DNA of 64,000 nt, taken from the NCBI RefSeq assembly GCF_024166365.1, contig NC_064843.1, forward strand, positions 58,552,532-58,616,531. Direction: 5' to 3'. This document shows positions 44,158-56,149 of this stretch, one piece after another (positions within the stretch are counted from its first letter, which is position 1; each line of letters starts with the position of its first letter). This DNA is from Elephas maximus indicus. Taxonomy: Eukaryota > Chordata > Mammalia > Proboscidea > Elephantidae. The notes under the pieces are model-generated. The model saw only the letters and a list, made by a program, of their open reading frames with translations, did no database searches and was not told the DNA's origin. The translations under genes and the position numbers were made by a program.

Positions 44158-44713
44158 TATAATCGCCCTGGGTGAGGCCTGAGCAGTGGGATTTTTAAAA
44201 GCCCCCCTGGAGAATCTAACGTGCAGCCAAGCAGGAGAACGGGTATTCTGAACCACTGCCCGTCTACGTCAGTACGTGCAGGGATGTTTTTCTGCAAGCA
44301 TAAACAAGAAGCCTTGGAGAGAAGGCCTGGCGTGTGTGTGGGTGCAGGGTGCTTTCCATTGCATCCCTTGCTGTACTATTTGCAATCTCAAACCACGTAC
44401 TGGTATTAATAATATTTTACTATTAACAGTGATTTTTATTCGGGCAGTGGGATCATGAACTCCTCTCTTTTTCTTTTTAGCATTCCTAGGCTGGTATCAG
44501 GGTGGGCACGTGCCTCAGGCACGAAATTTTAGGGAGCACCACAAACTCAGCAATCAAGATAAATAACATTTTAATACAATATTTTAAAAAGAAAATTAAT
44601 GCAAAAAAAATCCGTGATGAACAAAAGATAAAAATTTTAAATAAAGACAGGATCCAACAGTGCCATGTCATGCAAGATCGGTGCTTGATGCAAAAGGAAA
44701 AATGTGTGCCCCT

Positions 44714-44885
44714 AGGGGCCCTGGTGGTGCAGTGGTTAAGAGCTCAGCTGCTAACCAAATCGTTGGCAGTTCGAACCCACCAACCACTCCTTGGAAACCC
44801 TATCGGGCAGTTCTACTCTGTCCTATAGGGTTGCCATGAGTCAGAATCGATTTGACGGCAACGGGTTGGGTTTTGAGTTTTGGTT
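44714..44885 (+). repeat. AfroSINE
   Basis: Sense copy beginning GGGGCCCTGGTGGTGCAGTGG, B-box GCAGTTCGAACCCACC, GGGTTGCCATGAGTCAGAAT near the 3' end and a GGGTTTTG-rich tail. Quoted pieces are landmarks. Confidence 0.9.
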
Positions 44886-45377
44886 TATGTACAAGGTTTT
44901 ATGTATTTTTTAATTGGTATTCCCCTCCCCTACCCTTAAATATTAGAGTAGTTGAAAAATTGAATAGCAGGTATATTAAAATTCGTATTTTTTACTTATA
45001 CCGACACAGAATTTATTATAATTTTACTCTCCTGGCTTTAATGGAGGCAAACTTATCAACAGATATTTTCCAAATCTACTTTCTCACCTTAACAAAGTTC
45101 TTGGAGATTTTTTAATGTTGGTGTTCATATAGCAATTCATTCCTTTTTAACAGCACTGTGGCGTCTTATTGTATGGTTGTATCCAAATACATATTTTTTA
45201 AAATATGCTGCTCCAGCCCCCACCTTCCAGTCACATCACTGTGCCTTCTATGAGTTAGTTAGCCATGTGAGGTCTAAGGATCGCAGTGCCCCACGTTATC
45301 TGGGAGCTTGCTGGAAATGCAAAAACTCAGGCTCATCTCAGGAATCACCCTTTGAGAATCACAGATCTAAAACAATG

Positions 45378-45695
45378 CCAGGGGTGGTTCCGTGGCAGAA
45401 TTCTCGTTTTCCATGCAGGAGACCTGGGTGCAATTCCCAGACAATACAACTCATACAGTCACCACCCATCTGTCAGTGTATGACAGATGTTGTATGTTGC
45501 TATGCTGATAAACGGGTTTCCGCAGAGCTTCAAGATCAAGATCGACTAAGAAGCCGTGGTGCTCTCCTTCCAAAAATCAGACAATGAAAACCCTATGGAT
45601 CACGATGGTCCAATCCAAGGTACCAAGCAGCACTTCATTCCGTGGAGCATGGGGTCCCCATGTGTCAGGACCTACTAGAAGGCAGCTAACAACGA
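45378..45695 (+). repeat. tRNA-Gly-like SINE, sense copy
   Basis: It opens with GGTGGTTCCGTGGCAGAATT and T-arm-like GGGTGCAATTCCCAG. Its body includes CAAAAATCAGACAATGAAAA and CCCTATGGATCACGATGG, ending TAGAAGGCAGCTAACAACG. The end is the same as the RTE 3' end. Confidence 0.8.
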
Positions 45696-46276
45696 AAGTG
45701 ATGCCAAATTAAGCCTCAGACCAGCACTTCACGTGTCTAAAGGTAGCCAAGCCCCCTGCCCCTTCCATCTAAAAAGGGTTACATGTTTATAGGTCCTTAA
45801 TAGTGGCTCAAGGAGGGGGCAGGGTGAGAGAAGCCATTTTTGTTCAAAATTTTTCTAAGTACGCAGATGAGAAAGGAAGTCAATGTGGAAAAAACAAAAG
45901 AAAACATCTCCTCACTTTCATTCCACCACCTCAACAAATCAAATCCCTTTTGCTTCTTTCCAGCCTGCACCCAGACATACGCATAATTGCCTGCAGCATT
46001 CATGGACATAAACCTGTGATGGATCAATGTTATAATGAAGTATTACTCAGCCTACCAAGCAGAATGCAGGCCTATATATATTCTGTGCATTCTAGAAAAA
46101 CTGGCAAAGTCAAGAAACTGCTTTATTCTCTTCAGTGCTTGGCACATAATAAATGCTCAGTAAAAAATTTTAAATGAGTGAATGAGGGAGCCCTATTGGC
46201 CCTGGGACATACAGGTCACATCTTTGCAACTAGTTTTCTATGGATTTAAGGGCTACATGACTCTCCCAAAGGAATA

Positions 46277-46352
46277 CTGGCATACCTCAGAGATATTGCA
46301 GGTTTGCTTCCAGACCACTGCAATGAAGTGACTATTGCAATAAAGTGAATAT
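46277..46352 (-). mobile_element. Tigger1 (pogo-type DNA transposon), 3' end
   Basis: It starts after a TA target site with CTGGCATACCTCAGAGATAT, the Tigger1 terminal inverted repeat, then GCTTCCAGACCACTGCAATG. The element is broken here by an LTR and resumes at 46872. Confidence 0.85.
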
Positions 46353-46871
46353 TGTGGCTTGAATTGTGTTCCCTAAACACGTGTGTCAACTTGGCTAGAC
46401 CATGAGTCCCAGTATTGTGTGGTTGTCCACCATTTTGTGATCTGATGGGATTATCCTATGTATTGTAAATCCCAATCTCTATGATGTTACTGAGGCAAAA
46501 TTAGAGGCAGCTATGTTAATAAGGCAGGACTCAGTCTACAGGGTTGAGTTATATCTTGAGTCAATCTCTTTTGAGATGTAAAAGAGAGAATTAAGCAGAG
46601 AGGAGAGGGACTTCATACCACCAAAAAAGAAGCACCAGGCGTGGAGCATGTCCTTTGGAACGAGGGTCCCTGTGCTGAGAAGCTCCCAGAACATCGCAAG
46701 ATTGATGGCAAGGACTTTCCCCAGAACCAACAGAAAGAGAAAGTCTTCCTCTAAAGCTGGTGCCCTGAATTTGGACTTCTAGCCTCCCAGACTGTGAGAG
46801 AATAAATTTCTGTTTGTTAAAGCCATCCACTTGCAGTATTTCTGTTACAACAGCCCTAGATAACTAACACA
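46353..46871 (+). mobile_element. Solo LTR, MaLR-like, inserted in Tigger1
   Basis: Sense member of the family at 20219, 29826 and 60759: starts TGTGGCTTGAATTGTGTTCC, contains GTGTGTCAACTTGGCTAGAC, TAAGCAGAGAGGAGAGGGAC, GGACTTCTAGCCTCCCAGAC, GAGAATAAATTTCTGTTTGT, and ends GATAACTAACACA. The Tigger1 sequence is interrupted cleanly, with about 10 consensus bases lost at the junction. Confidence 0.85.
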
Positions 46872-49009
46872 GTAAGCCACACGAATTTTTGGTTTCCCAG
46901 TGCGTATAAGTTATGTTTACAGTATACTGTAGTCTACTAAGTGTGCAATAGCATTATGTCTAAACAAAACAATGTACATACCTTAATTGAAAAATATTTT
47001 ATTGCTAAAAATGCTAAACACCATCTGAGCCTTAATCTTTTAGAGTCGTAATCTTTTTGCTGGTGGAGGGTCTTGCCTCAACGTTGATGGCTGTTGACTG
47101 ATCAGGGTGGTGGCTGCTGAAGGCTAGGGTGGCTGTGGCAATTTTTTAAAATAAGACAGCAGTGAAGTTTGCCACATCAATTAACTCTTCCCTTCATGAA
47201 AGATTTCTCTGTAGCACGTGATGCAGTTTGGTAGCATTTTATGCACAGTAGAACTTCTTTCAAAATTGGAGTCAATTCTCTGAAACCCTGCTGCTGCTTT
47301 ATCAACTAAGTTTATGTAATATTCTAAATCCTTTCTTGTCGTTTCACCAATGTTCACAGTATCTTCACCAGGAGAAGGTTCCATCTCAAGAAACTACTTT
47401 TTTTGCCCATCCATAAGAATCAACTCCTCGTCTGTAAAAAGTTTTATCATGAGATTGCGTCTTTAGGCTCTACTTCTAATCCTAGTTCTCTTGCTATTTC
47501 CAGCACAGCTGCAGTTACTTCCTCCACTGAAGTCTTGAGCCCCTCAAAGTCATCCATGAGGGTTGGAATCAACTTCGTCCAAACTCCTGTTAATGTTGAT
47601 ATTTTGACCTCCTCCCAGGAATCACAAATTTCTTAATGGCATCTAGAATGGTGAACCCTTTCCAGAAGGTTTTCGATTTACTTTGCCCAAATCTGTGAGA
47701 GGAATCACTATCCGTGGCAGCTATAATCTTTACAAAATGTATTTCTTACATAGTAAGACTTGAAAGTCTAAATCACTCCTTGATCCAGAGGCTACAGAAT
47801 GGGCGTCGTGTTAACAGACATGAAGACAACATTAATCTCCTTGCACATCTCCATCAGAGCTCTTGGGTGACCAGGTGCATTGTCAATGAGCAGTCATATT
47901 TTGAAAGGAATCTTTTTTTCTGAGCAGGAGGTCTCAACAGTGGGCTTCATATATTCAGTGAACTATGTTGTAAACAGATGTGCTGTCATCCAGGCTTTTT
48001 GTTCTATTTATAGAGCACAGGTAGGGTAGACTTAGCATAATTCTTAAGGGCCCTAGGATTTGCAGAATGGTAAATGAGCACTGGCTTCAACTTAAAGTCA
48101 CCAGCTGCATTAGCCCCTAACGAGAGAGTCAGCCAGTTGTTTGAAGCTTTGAAGCCAGGCAATGACTCCTCCTCTCTAGCTATGAAAGCCCTAGATGGCA
48201 TCATCGTCTTCCAGTACAAGGCTGTTTTGTCCACACTGAAAACCTGTTGGTCAGTGTAACCACCTTCACCAGTTACCTCAGCCAGACCCTCTGGAGAACG
48301 TGCTGCAGCCTCTACACCAGCACTGGCTGCCTCACCTTGCACCTTTATGTTATGGAGACAGCGTCTTTCCTTAAACCTCATGAACCAACCTCTGCTAGTT
48401 CCAGATTCTCTTCCTGTAGCTTCCTCACCTCTCTCAGCCTTTACAGAATTGAAGAAAGTTAGGGCCTTGCTCTGGATTAGGCTTTGGCTTACGGGAATGT
48501 TGTGCCTGGTTTGATCTTCTATCTAGACCACTAAAACTTTCTCCGTATCAGCAATAAGGCTGTTTTGCTTTCTTATCATTTGTGTGTTCACTGGAGTACC
48601 ACTTTCAATTTCCTTCAAGAAATTTTCCTTCGCATTCACAACTTGGCTAACTGTTTGGCACAAGAGGCCTAGATCTCAGCCTATCTCAGCTTTCAAAAAA
48701 AAAAAAAGTTTTATTTTTTTTCCTCACTAAGCTTAGCTGACTTACATGGGCATGAATTGAGGCGCCCCAAAACAATTACAATAGTAACATCAAAGATCAC
48801 TGATCAGAGGTCACCAAAACAGATATAGTAATGAAAAAGTTTGAAATATTATGAGAATTACCAAAATATTACACGGATACACAAAGTGATCACATGCTGT
48901 TGTCAAAATGGCGCCAATAGAATAGACTTGCTTAACGCAGGGTTGCCACGAACCTTCAATTTGTAAAAAATGCAGTATCTGCGATGTGCAACAAAACAAA
49001 GTATGCCTG
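46872..49009 (-). mobile_element. Tigger1 body and 5' end, defective
   Basis: It follows the Tigger1 order from the 3' flank to the 5' terminal repeat (reverse strand CAGGCATACTTTGTTTTGTT at 49009). Together with 46277-46352 about 2.2 kb remain of a roughly 2.4 kb element. The transposase is interrupted by stops and frameshifts. Confidence 0.9.
47181..48381 (-). pseudogene. Tigger1 transposase remnant (DDE, pogo superfamily)
   Basis: Reverse-strand frames match Tigger1/TIGD1-type transposase. The first (48381-48004) has [40 protein letters not shown] with the first catalytic Asp region, and [20 protein letters not shown]. The second (47384-47181) has the C-terminal [20 protein letters not shown] and [20 protein letters not shown]. 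Between them the frame is lost. A pseudogene of the transposon, not a domesticated gene: there are multiple disruptions. Confidence 0.9.
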
Positions 49010-49158
49010 TGTGCCCACCCTGGGTCTCCGTAGAAGACTTAGTAGTTTCCCAAGCCATCGTTAGCCAACACTCCAGAGAAGAAGACCCAGCTCTGTCCTC
49101 CACACTGCCTCCCACCATTCCTGGTAATCAAAAAACAAACAAACCTGATTTCAAGCCT

Positions 49159-49497
49159 GTTGTTATTGTTACCTGCCATTGAGTCAGCCCTGACTCAACC
49201 TTACTTACAGCAACCCCATGCACAACAGAACAAAATGCTACGCCATCACCATGATCAGTTGTAGATCAGACCTGTGATCCATAAGGTTTTCATTGGCTAA
49301 TTTTCTGAAGAAGATTGCTAAGCCTTTCTTCCTAGTCTATGTTGGTCTGGAAGCTCTGCTGAAACCTTTTCAGCATCATAGCAACACACAAGCCTCCAGC
49401 GACAGACAGGTGGTGGCTGTGCGTGAGGCACATTGTCCATGAATTGAACCAGGATCTCCCGCGTGGAAGGTGAGAATTCTACCACTGAACCACCAAT
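49159..49497 (-). repeat. tRNA-Gly-like SINE
   Basis: The right end (about 49430-49495) reads on the minus strand as GGTGGTTCAGTGGTAGAATT, with anticodon loop CTTCCAC and T-arm-like GGTTCAATTC. The left end begins in TGTTGTTATTGTTACCTGCC, the reverse of the 3' tail shared with RTE. Confidence 0.85.
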
Positions 49498-49825
49498 ATC
49501 CCATGATTTCAAGCCTATGGCTCATTAATACAGAAATCCACCCAGAGATCGGTTGCTCCTTTTTAGGAGTTATTTGAAATAACCAGCTGTGGGGGAAACC
49601 AGCACACTTAAACCAGGTTAACCTAGATGCAATAAACTCCTGGATTCACAGAAACTGAGGTTCCCAATCCTACTCGTGGCATTCCCACCCCAAAGGTGAT
49701 CTGAGGAGGTGATCTAGAAGTGGCTGCCCTGCATCTTGCCTGATCCTTGTCCCTTTGGAGAATAGAGCCACGCCTTGATTAAGTCCACTGTGCACAAAGT
49801 CCAGTCTCCTTCCTCCTTTACTCTA

Positions 49826-50033
49826 CCAAAAAACCAAACCCGTTGCCATCAAGTCAATTCTGACTCACAGTGACCCACAGGACAGAGTAGAACTGCCCCA
49901 CAGTGCTTCCAAGGCTATAAATCTTTACTGAAGCTGACTGCCACGTCTTTCTTCCATGGAGTGGCTGGTTGGTTTGAATGGCTGACCTTTCTGTTAGCAG
50001 CCAAGCACTTAGCCACGGCACCACCAGGGCTCT
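49826..50033 (-). repeat. AfroSINE, long variant
   Basis: AAAAACCAAACCCGTTGCCA, CTCACAGTGACCCACAGGAC, an extra middle GGCTATAAATCTTTACTGAA, and terminal CACCACCAGGGCTC. Confidence 0.85.
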
Positions 50034-50245
50034 TCCTTCACTCCACAGACCCCCAGGGATAGCAAGTACTCAGTGATACAGCTTCAACAGTTTACAGTCT
50101 AGGTAAGTATAATGCAAATAAGTTCTATTCATATGCTGGCTGGTGGGTACATGAGTACTTAGCATTCATCTTTAAATTGTATTTGTTTGCACTATTGTAT
50201 GTATAATTTATTTCACAATTTAAAACGTGGTTGCCATCATTCCTC

Positions 50246-52991
50246 TGTCAGGTTGTCATACTGTGGTAGCTTTCATGTTCCTGTGATGCCAGAAGCTTTG
50301 CCACCAGTATTCACTGGTGGTGGACGGATTTCAATGGAGCTTCCAGACTAAGACAAACTATGAAGAGGGACCTGGTGATCTTCTTCTGAAAAGAAAAAAT
50401 TGGCCGGTGAGAACCTTATAAACGGCAATAGAAGATAGTCTGATAAAGTGCTGGAAGATGAGCCCCTCAGATTGGAAGACACTCAAAATACGACTGAGGA
50501 AGAGCTGCCTCCTCAAAGTAGAGTCAATCTTAATGATGCACAGAAAGCAGAGCTTTTGGGACATTCATTTGCTGATGAGGCATAACTCAAAATGAGAAGA
50601 AAACAGCTGCAAACATCCATTAATAATCAGAATGTGAAATGTTAAGAACTAGAGTCTAGGAAAATTGGAAGCTGTCAAAAATGAAATGGAACCCTTGAAG
50701 ATAAATGTTCTAGGGATCAGTAAGCTGAAATGGACTGGTATTGGCCATTTTGAATTGGACAGTCATATGCTCTACTATGCTGGGAATGATAAATTGAAGA
50801 AAAATGGCATCTCAGTCATCATCAAAAAGAACGTTTCAAGATCTATCCTGAAGTACAACACTGTCAGTGATAGGATAATATCCCTATGCCTACAAGGAAG
50901 ACCAGTTAAAACAACTACTATTCAAATTTACAAACCAATCACTAATGCCAAAGATAAGGAAACTGAAGATTTTTACCAATGTCTGCAGTCTGAAGTTGAT
51001 CAAACATGCAATCAAGATGCATTGATAATTACTGGTGATTGGAATGCAAAAGCTGGAAACAAAGAAGGATCGGTAGTTGGAAAATAAAGCTTTGGTGATA
51101 GAAATTACGCCAGAGATCACAGGACAGAATTTTGCAAGACCAACGACTTATTCATCGCAAATGTCTTTTTTTCTACAACATAAATGGTGACTATACATGT
51201 GGAGCTAGCCAGATGGAATACATGGAATCAAATCGACTACATCTGTGGGAGGAAACGATTCAAAAGCTCAATTTCATCAGTCAGAACAAGGCCAGGGGCT
51301 GACTGCAGAACAGACCATCAACTGCTCATATTAAAGTTTAAGCTGAAGCAGAAGAAAGTTAAAACAAGTTCACAAGAGCCAAAGTACAACCTTGCACATA
51401 TCCCACCTAAATTTACAGACCACGTCAAGAACAGATTTGAGGCATTGAATACCAACAACCAAAGACCAGATGAGATGTGGGATGACATCAAGAACGTCAT
51501 ATATGAAGAAAGCAAAAGTTCATTAAAAAGACAGGAAAGAAAGAAAAGACCAAAATGAATGTCAGAAGAGACTCTGAAACTTGCTCTCAAACACAGAGTA
51601 GCTAAAGTGAATGGAAGAAAAGATGACGTGAAAGAGCCGAACAGAAGATTTCAAAGGGTGGCTCAAGAAGACAAAGTATCATAATGAAATGTGGAAAGAT
51701 CTGGAGTTAGAAAACTAAAAGGGAAGAACACACTCGGCACTTCTCAAGCTGAAAGACCTGAAAAGAAAATTCAAACTTCAAGTTGTAATACTAAAGGATT
51801 CTATGGGCAAAATATTGAATGATGCAGGAAGCATCAGAAGAAAGGAATACAAAGAGTCATTGTACCAAAAAAAATTGGTTGACATTCAACCATTTCAGGA
51901 GGTAGCATATGATCAAGAACCAATCGTACTGAAGGCAGAAGTCCAAGTTGCACTGAAGGCACTGGCAAAAAACAGAAATTGACAGAACACCAATCGACAG
52001 AATACCAATTGAGATGTTTCGGCAAACTGATGGCAATGCTGGAAGCACTCACTCATTTATGCCAAGAGATTTGGAAGACAGCTACTTGGCCAACCAAGTG
52101 GAAGAGACTCACATTTATGTCCACTCCAAACAAAGGTAATCCAACAGAATGCTGAAATTATTGAACAATATCATTAATACAACATGCAAGTAAAATTTTG
52201 CTGAAGATCATTCAAAAACGGTAGCAGCAGTAGATCAACAGAGAACTTCAAGAAATTCAAGCTGGATTCAGAAGAGGTTGCTGATGTCAGATAGATCCTG
52301 GCTGAAAGCAGAGAATACCAGAAAAATTGTTTATCTGTGTTTTATTGTCTATCAAAGGCATTCGATTATGTGTATCATAACAAATTACGGATAACATTGT
52401 GAAGAATGGGAATTTCACAACATTTAATTGTGCTTACGCGGAAATAGTACATAGACCAAGAGGCAATCGTTCAAACAGAACAAGAGGATACTGCATGGTT
52501 TAAAATCAGGAAAGGTGTGTGTCAGGGTTATATTCTTTCACCATATTTATTCAATCTCTACGCTAAGCAAATAATCCAAGAAGTTTGACTATGTGAAGAA
52601 GAACGTGGCATCGGAATTAGAAGACTGATTAACAGCCTGTGACATGCAGATGACACAGCCTTGCTGATTGAAAGCAAAGAGGACTTGAAACACATCCCAA
52701 TGAAGATCAAAGACTATGGCCTTCAGTATGGATTATGCCTCAACATAAAGAAAACAAAAATCCTCAAAACTGGACCAATAAGCAACATGATTACAAATGG
52801 AGAAAAGATTGAAGTTGTCAAGGATTTCACTTTACTTGGATCCACAATCAATGCCTATGGAAACTGCAGTCAAGAAATCAAATGACATATTGCATTGGGC
52901 AAATCGGCTGCAAAAGACCTCTTTCAAGTGTTTAAAAGCAAAGACGTCACATTGAGGACTTAGGTGTGCCTGACCCAAGCCACGGTATCTT
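50246..52991 (+). mobile_element. RTE LINE, 5' two-thirds (split by L1)
   Basis: A sense RTE: 5' leader (GTGCTGGAAGATGAGCCCCT, GAAGAGCTGCCTCCTCAAAG), endonuclease (50665-51087 with GISKLKWTGIGHFELDSHMLY and ALIITGDWNAKAGN) and reverse transcriptase (51184 onward). The catalytic box reads HADDT after a stop (near 52640-52660), then LNIKKTKIL and LLGSTIN. Many stops and shifts. It breaks at 52991 inside the target duplication of an L1 and resumes at 55180. Confidence 0.9.
50665..51087 (+). pseudogene. RTE endonuclease domain fragment
   Basis: A 140-codon frame with MEAVKNEMEPLKINVLGISK, the GxGHFELDSHMLYYAG block, ERISLxLQGRPV-like text, and CNQDALIITGDWNAKAGNKE (GDWN catalytic motif kept). 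It ends in TAA before the domain is complete. Confidence 0.85.
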
Positions 52992-55179
52992 CTTTTTAAT
53001 TTTATTTTTATTGTGCTTTAAGTGAAAATTTACAGTTCATGTTAGTTTCTCATACAAAAGTTTATGCACATATTGTTATGTGAACCTAGTTTCTCTTCCT
53101 ACAATGAGACAGCACACTCCTCTCCACCCTGGATTTCCCTTGTTCATTCAACCAGCTCCTGTCCCTTTTTGTCTTCTCATCTTGCCTCCAGACAGGAGCT
53201 GCCCGTTTAGTTTCATGTATCTACTTCAGTTAAGAAGCAATCTCTTCACGAGTATCACATTATATCTTATAGTCCAGCCTAATCTTTCTCTGAAGAGTTG
53301 GCTTCAGGAATGGTTTCAGTTCTGGAGTAAGACAGAGTCTGAGTGCCATGTCTTCTGGGGTCCCTCCAGACTCAGACCATTAAGTCTGTTCTTTTTACTA
53401 GAATTTGAGTTCTGCACCCCACTTTTCTCCTGCTCCATCAGGGACTCTCTGTTGTGTTCCCTGACAGGGCGATCACTGATGGTACTTGGGTACCATCTGG
53501 TTCTTCCAGTCTCAGGCTGATGGAGTCTCTGGTTTATGTGGCCCTTTCTGTCTCTTGGGCTAATATTTTCCTTTTGTCTTTCGTGTTCTTGATTCTCCTT
53601 TGTTCCAGGTGGGTTGGGACCAATTGATGATCTTAGATGGTAGCTTGCTAGCTTTTAAGACCCCAGACAGCACTCACTTAATAAACTTTTTTATCCCAAC
53701 TGACCTAGAAGTCCCCTGAAACCATGGTTCCCAGACCCCCGACCCTGCTACTCTGTCCCTGGAAGTATTTGGTTGTATTCAGGAAACTCCTTAGCTTTTG
53801 TTTTATTCCAGTTGTGCTGACTTCCCCTGTATTGTATGTTGTCCTTCCCGCCACCTAAGATAATTCTTGCCTACTATCTAGCTAGTGAATACTCCTCTCC
53901 CTCCCCACCCTCATAACCACCAAAGAATGTTTTCTTCTGTGTTTAAACCTTTCCTTGAGCTCTTATAATAGTGGTCTCACACAATATTTGTCCTTTTGTG
54001 ACTAATTTCACTCAACATAATGCCATCCAGATTCATCCATGTTATGGGATATTTCACGGATTCATCATTGTTCTTTATCATTGCATAGTATCCCATTGTG
54101 TGAATACACCATAATTTATTTATCCATTCATCCATTGATGGGCACCTTGGTTGCTTCCATCTTTTTGCTACAGTAAACAGTACTGCAATGAACATGGGTG
54201 TGCATGTATGTATTCGTGTGATGGCTCTTATTTCTCTAGGATATATTCCAAGGAATGGGATTGCTGGATCTTATGGTATTTCTATTTCTAGCTTTTTAAG
54301 AAGTGCCAAGTCAATTTCCAAAGTGGTTATACCATTTTACATTCCCACCAGCAGTGTGTAAGTGTTTCAGTCTCTCCACCACCTCTCCAACATTTATTAT
54401 TTTGTGTTTTTTGGATTAGTGCCAGCCTTGTTGGGATGAGATGGTATCTCACTGTAGTTTTGATTCGCATTTTTCTAATGGCTAATGATAGTGAGCATTT
54501 TCTCACGTATCTGGTAGCTGCCTGAATGTCTTCTTTGATGAAGTGTCTGTTCATATCTTTTGCCCATTTTTTAATTGGGTTATTTGCCACTTTGCTGTTG
54601 AGGTTTTGCAGTATCTTGTAGATTTTAGAGATTAGCCACTGATTGGATTTGTCATAGCCAAATTTTTTTCCCAGTCTGTAGGTTGTCTTTTTACTCTTCT
54701 GATTAAGTCTTTTGATGAGGATAAGTATTTGATTTTTAGGAGCTCCCAGCTGTCTAGTTTCTCTTCTGGTGTTTGCACATTGTTAGTAATGCTTTGTATT
54801 CTGTTAATGCCACATATTAGGGCTCCTAGCATTGTCCCCATTTTTCTTCCATGATCTTTATAGTTTTAGAATTTATATTTAGGTCTTTGGTTCTTTCTGA
54901 GTTACCTTTTGTACATGGTGTGAGGTATGGGTCTTGTTTTATTTTTTTGCAGATGGATATTCAGTTATGCCAGCACCATTTGTTAAAGAGAATGTCTTTT
55001 CCCCAAGTAATGGACTTTAAGCCTTTGTCAAATATCAGCTGTTCACAGGTGGATGAATTTATGTCTGGATTCTCAATTCAGCTCGATTGGTCTATGTATC
55101 TGTTGTTGTACCAGTACCAGGCTGTTTTGACTACCACAGTGTGAGGCCTCCCACTTCATTCTTCTTCTTCAATAGTACT
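52992..55179 (-). mobile_element. L1 LINE, 5'-truncated, inserted in RTE
   Basis: An antisense L1 of about 2.2 kb with T-rich left end (its poly-A tail), 3' UTR (52992 to about 53960), then the end of ORF2 read on the minus strand. ORF2 pieces include [40 protein letters not shown] and [14 protein letters not shown]. The 3' UTR is the family also seen at 30547-31342. Target duplication: AAGCCACGGTATCTT (52977-52991) and AAGCCATGGTATTTT (55180-55194). Broken frames. Confidence 0.9.
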
Positions 55180-55620
55180 AAGCCATGGTATTTTTGATTG
55201 CCTCATGTGCATGCGAAAGCTGGACAATGAATAAGGAAGACTGAGGCATCGATGCCTTTGAATTATCGTGTTGGCGAAGAATATTGAATATACCATGAAC
55301 TGCCAAAAGAACGAACAAATATGCCTTGGAAGAAGTACAGCCAGAATGCTTCTTAGAAGCCAGGATGGCCAGACTTTGTCTCGCGTACTTCAGACATGTT
55401 ATCAGGAGGGACCAGTCCCTGGAGAAGGACATCATGCTTGGTAAAGTAGAGGGTAAGAGAATAAGAGGAAGACCCTCAATGAGATGGATTGACACAGTGG
55501 CTACAACAATGGACTCAAAAATAGCAATGATTGTGAGGATGGCACAGGACCAGGCAGTGTTTCGTTCTCTTGTACATAGGGTCGCTATGAGTTGGAACCG
55601 ACTCAACGGCACCTAACAAC
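55180..55620 (+). mobile_element. RTE LINE, 3' end (after L1 insertion)
   Basis: It resumes with CCATGGTATTTTTGATTGCC and carries the C-terminal block ECFLEARMARLCLAYFRHVI, EKDIMLGKVEGKRIRGRPSM and RWIDTVATTM. It ends with GGGTCGCTATGAGTTGGAAC and CGGCACCTAACAACAGC, the RTE 3' terminus that SINEs here imitate. Confidence 0.9.
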
Positions 55621-55857
55621 AGCAGGTGGGTGGTAGAAAGAGGTGAAAGGGAGACTTCCTTCATTGTAAACTCTTGAATTTTGCACCACCGGTCTGCATT
55701 ACCTAGTCCAAAAAGTATTTGTTTATTGGCTTATCAAAATGGGTTTTTCCTTTTTAAATTTCCTATTCCAAATACCAAGACTTTGTATCACACATCCCCC
55801 GCCACCCAAATTTTTTACTATTGAAACTTTCAGCTTGTTTACATTACCATAGCTCAA

Positions 55858-56075
55858 ACCAAAAAAAAAACCCAAATCCGTTGTCTTTGAGTTGATTCCA
55901 ACTTCGTGGTGACTTCATGTGTTATACAGTAGAACTTAGCTCCATGTTTTCTTAGCTGTAAGCTTTACAGAAACAGATCTCCAGACCTTTCTTCTGAGGT
56001 GCAACTGGGTGGGTTCAAACCACCAACCTTTCAGTTAGTAGTTGAGAACAAACTGTTTGTGTCACCCAGAGACCT
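55858..56075 (-). repeat. AfroSINE, long variant, diverged
   Basis: AAAACCCAAATCCGTTGTCT, GTAAGCTTTACAGAAACAGA middle, GGTGGGTTCAAACCACCAAC and terminal CACCCAGAGACC. Confidence 0.75.
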
Positions 56076-56149
56076 TGCCATAGCTCAAGTCCTTTACTGA
56101 ATTTTATCCAAACTTGAACTTCTGCGAGAATCTAGTTTTTTTCACAGGT

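Noticed and set aside
48004-48381. Tigger transposase frame as a domesticated host gene
   Set aside because: The rest of the transposase is frameshifted, terminal repeats are still recognisable and an LTR splits the element, so it is an ordinary fossil.
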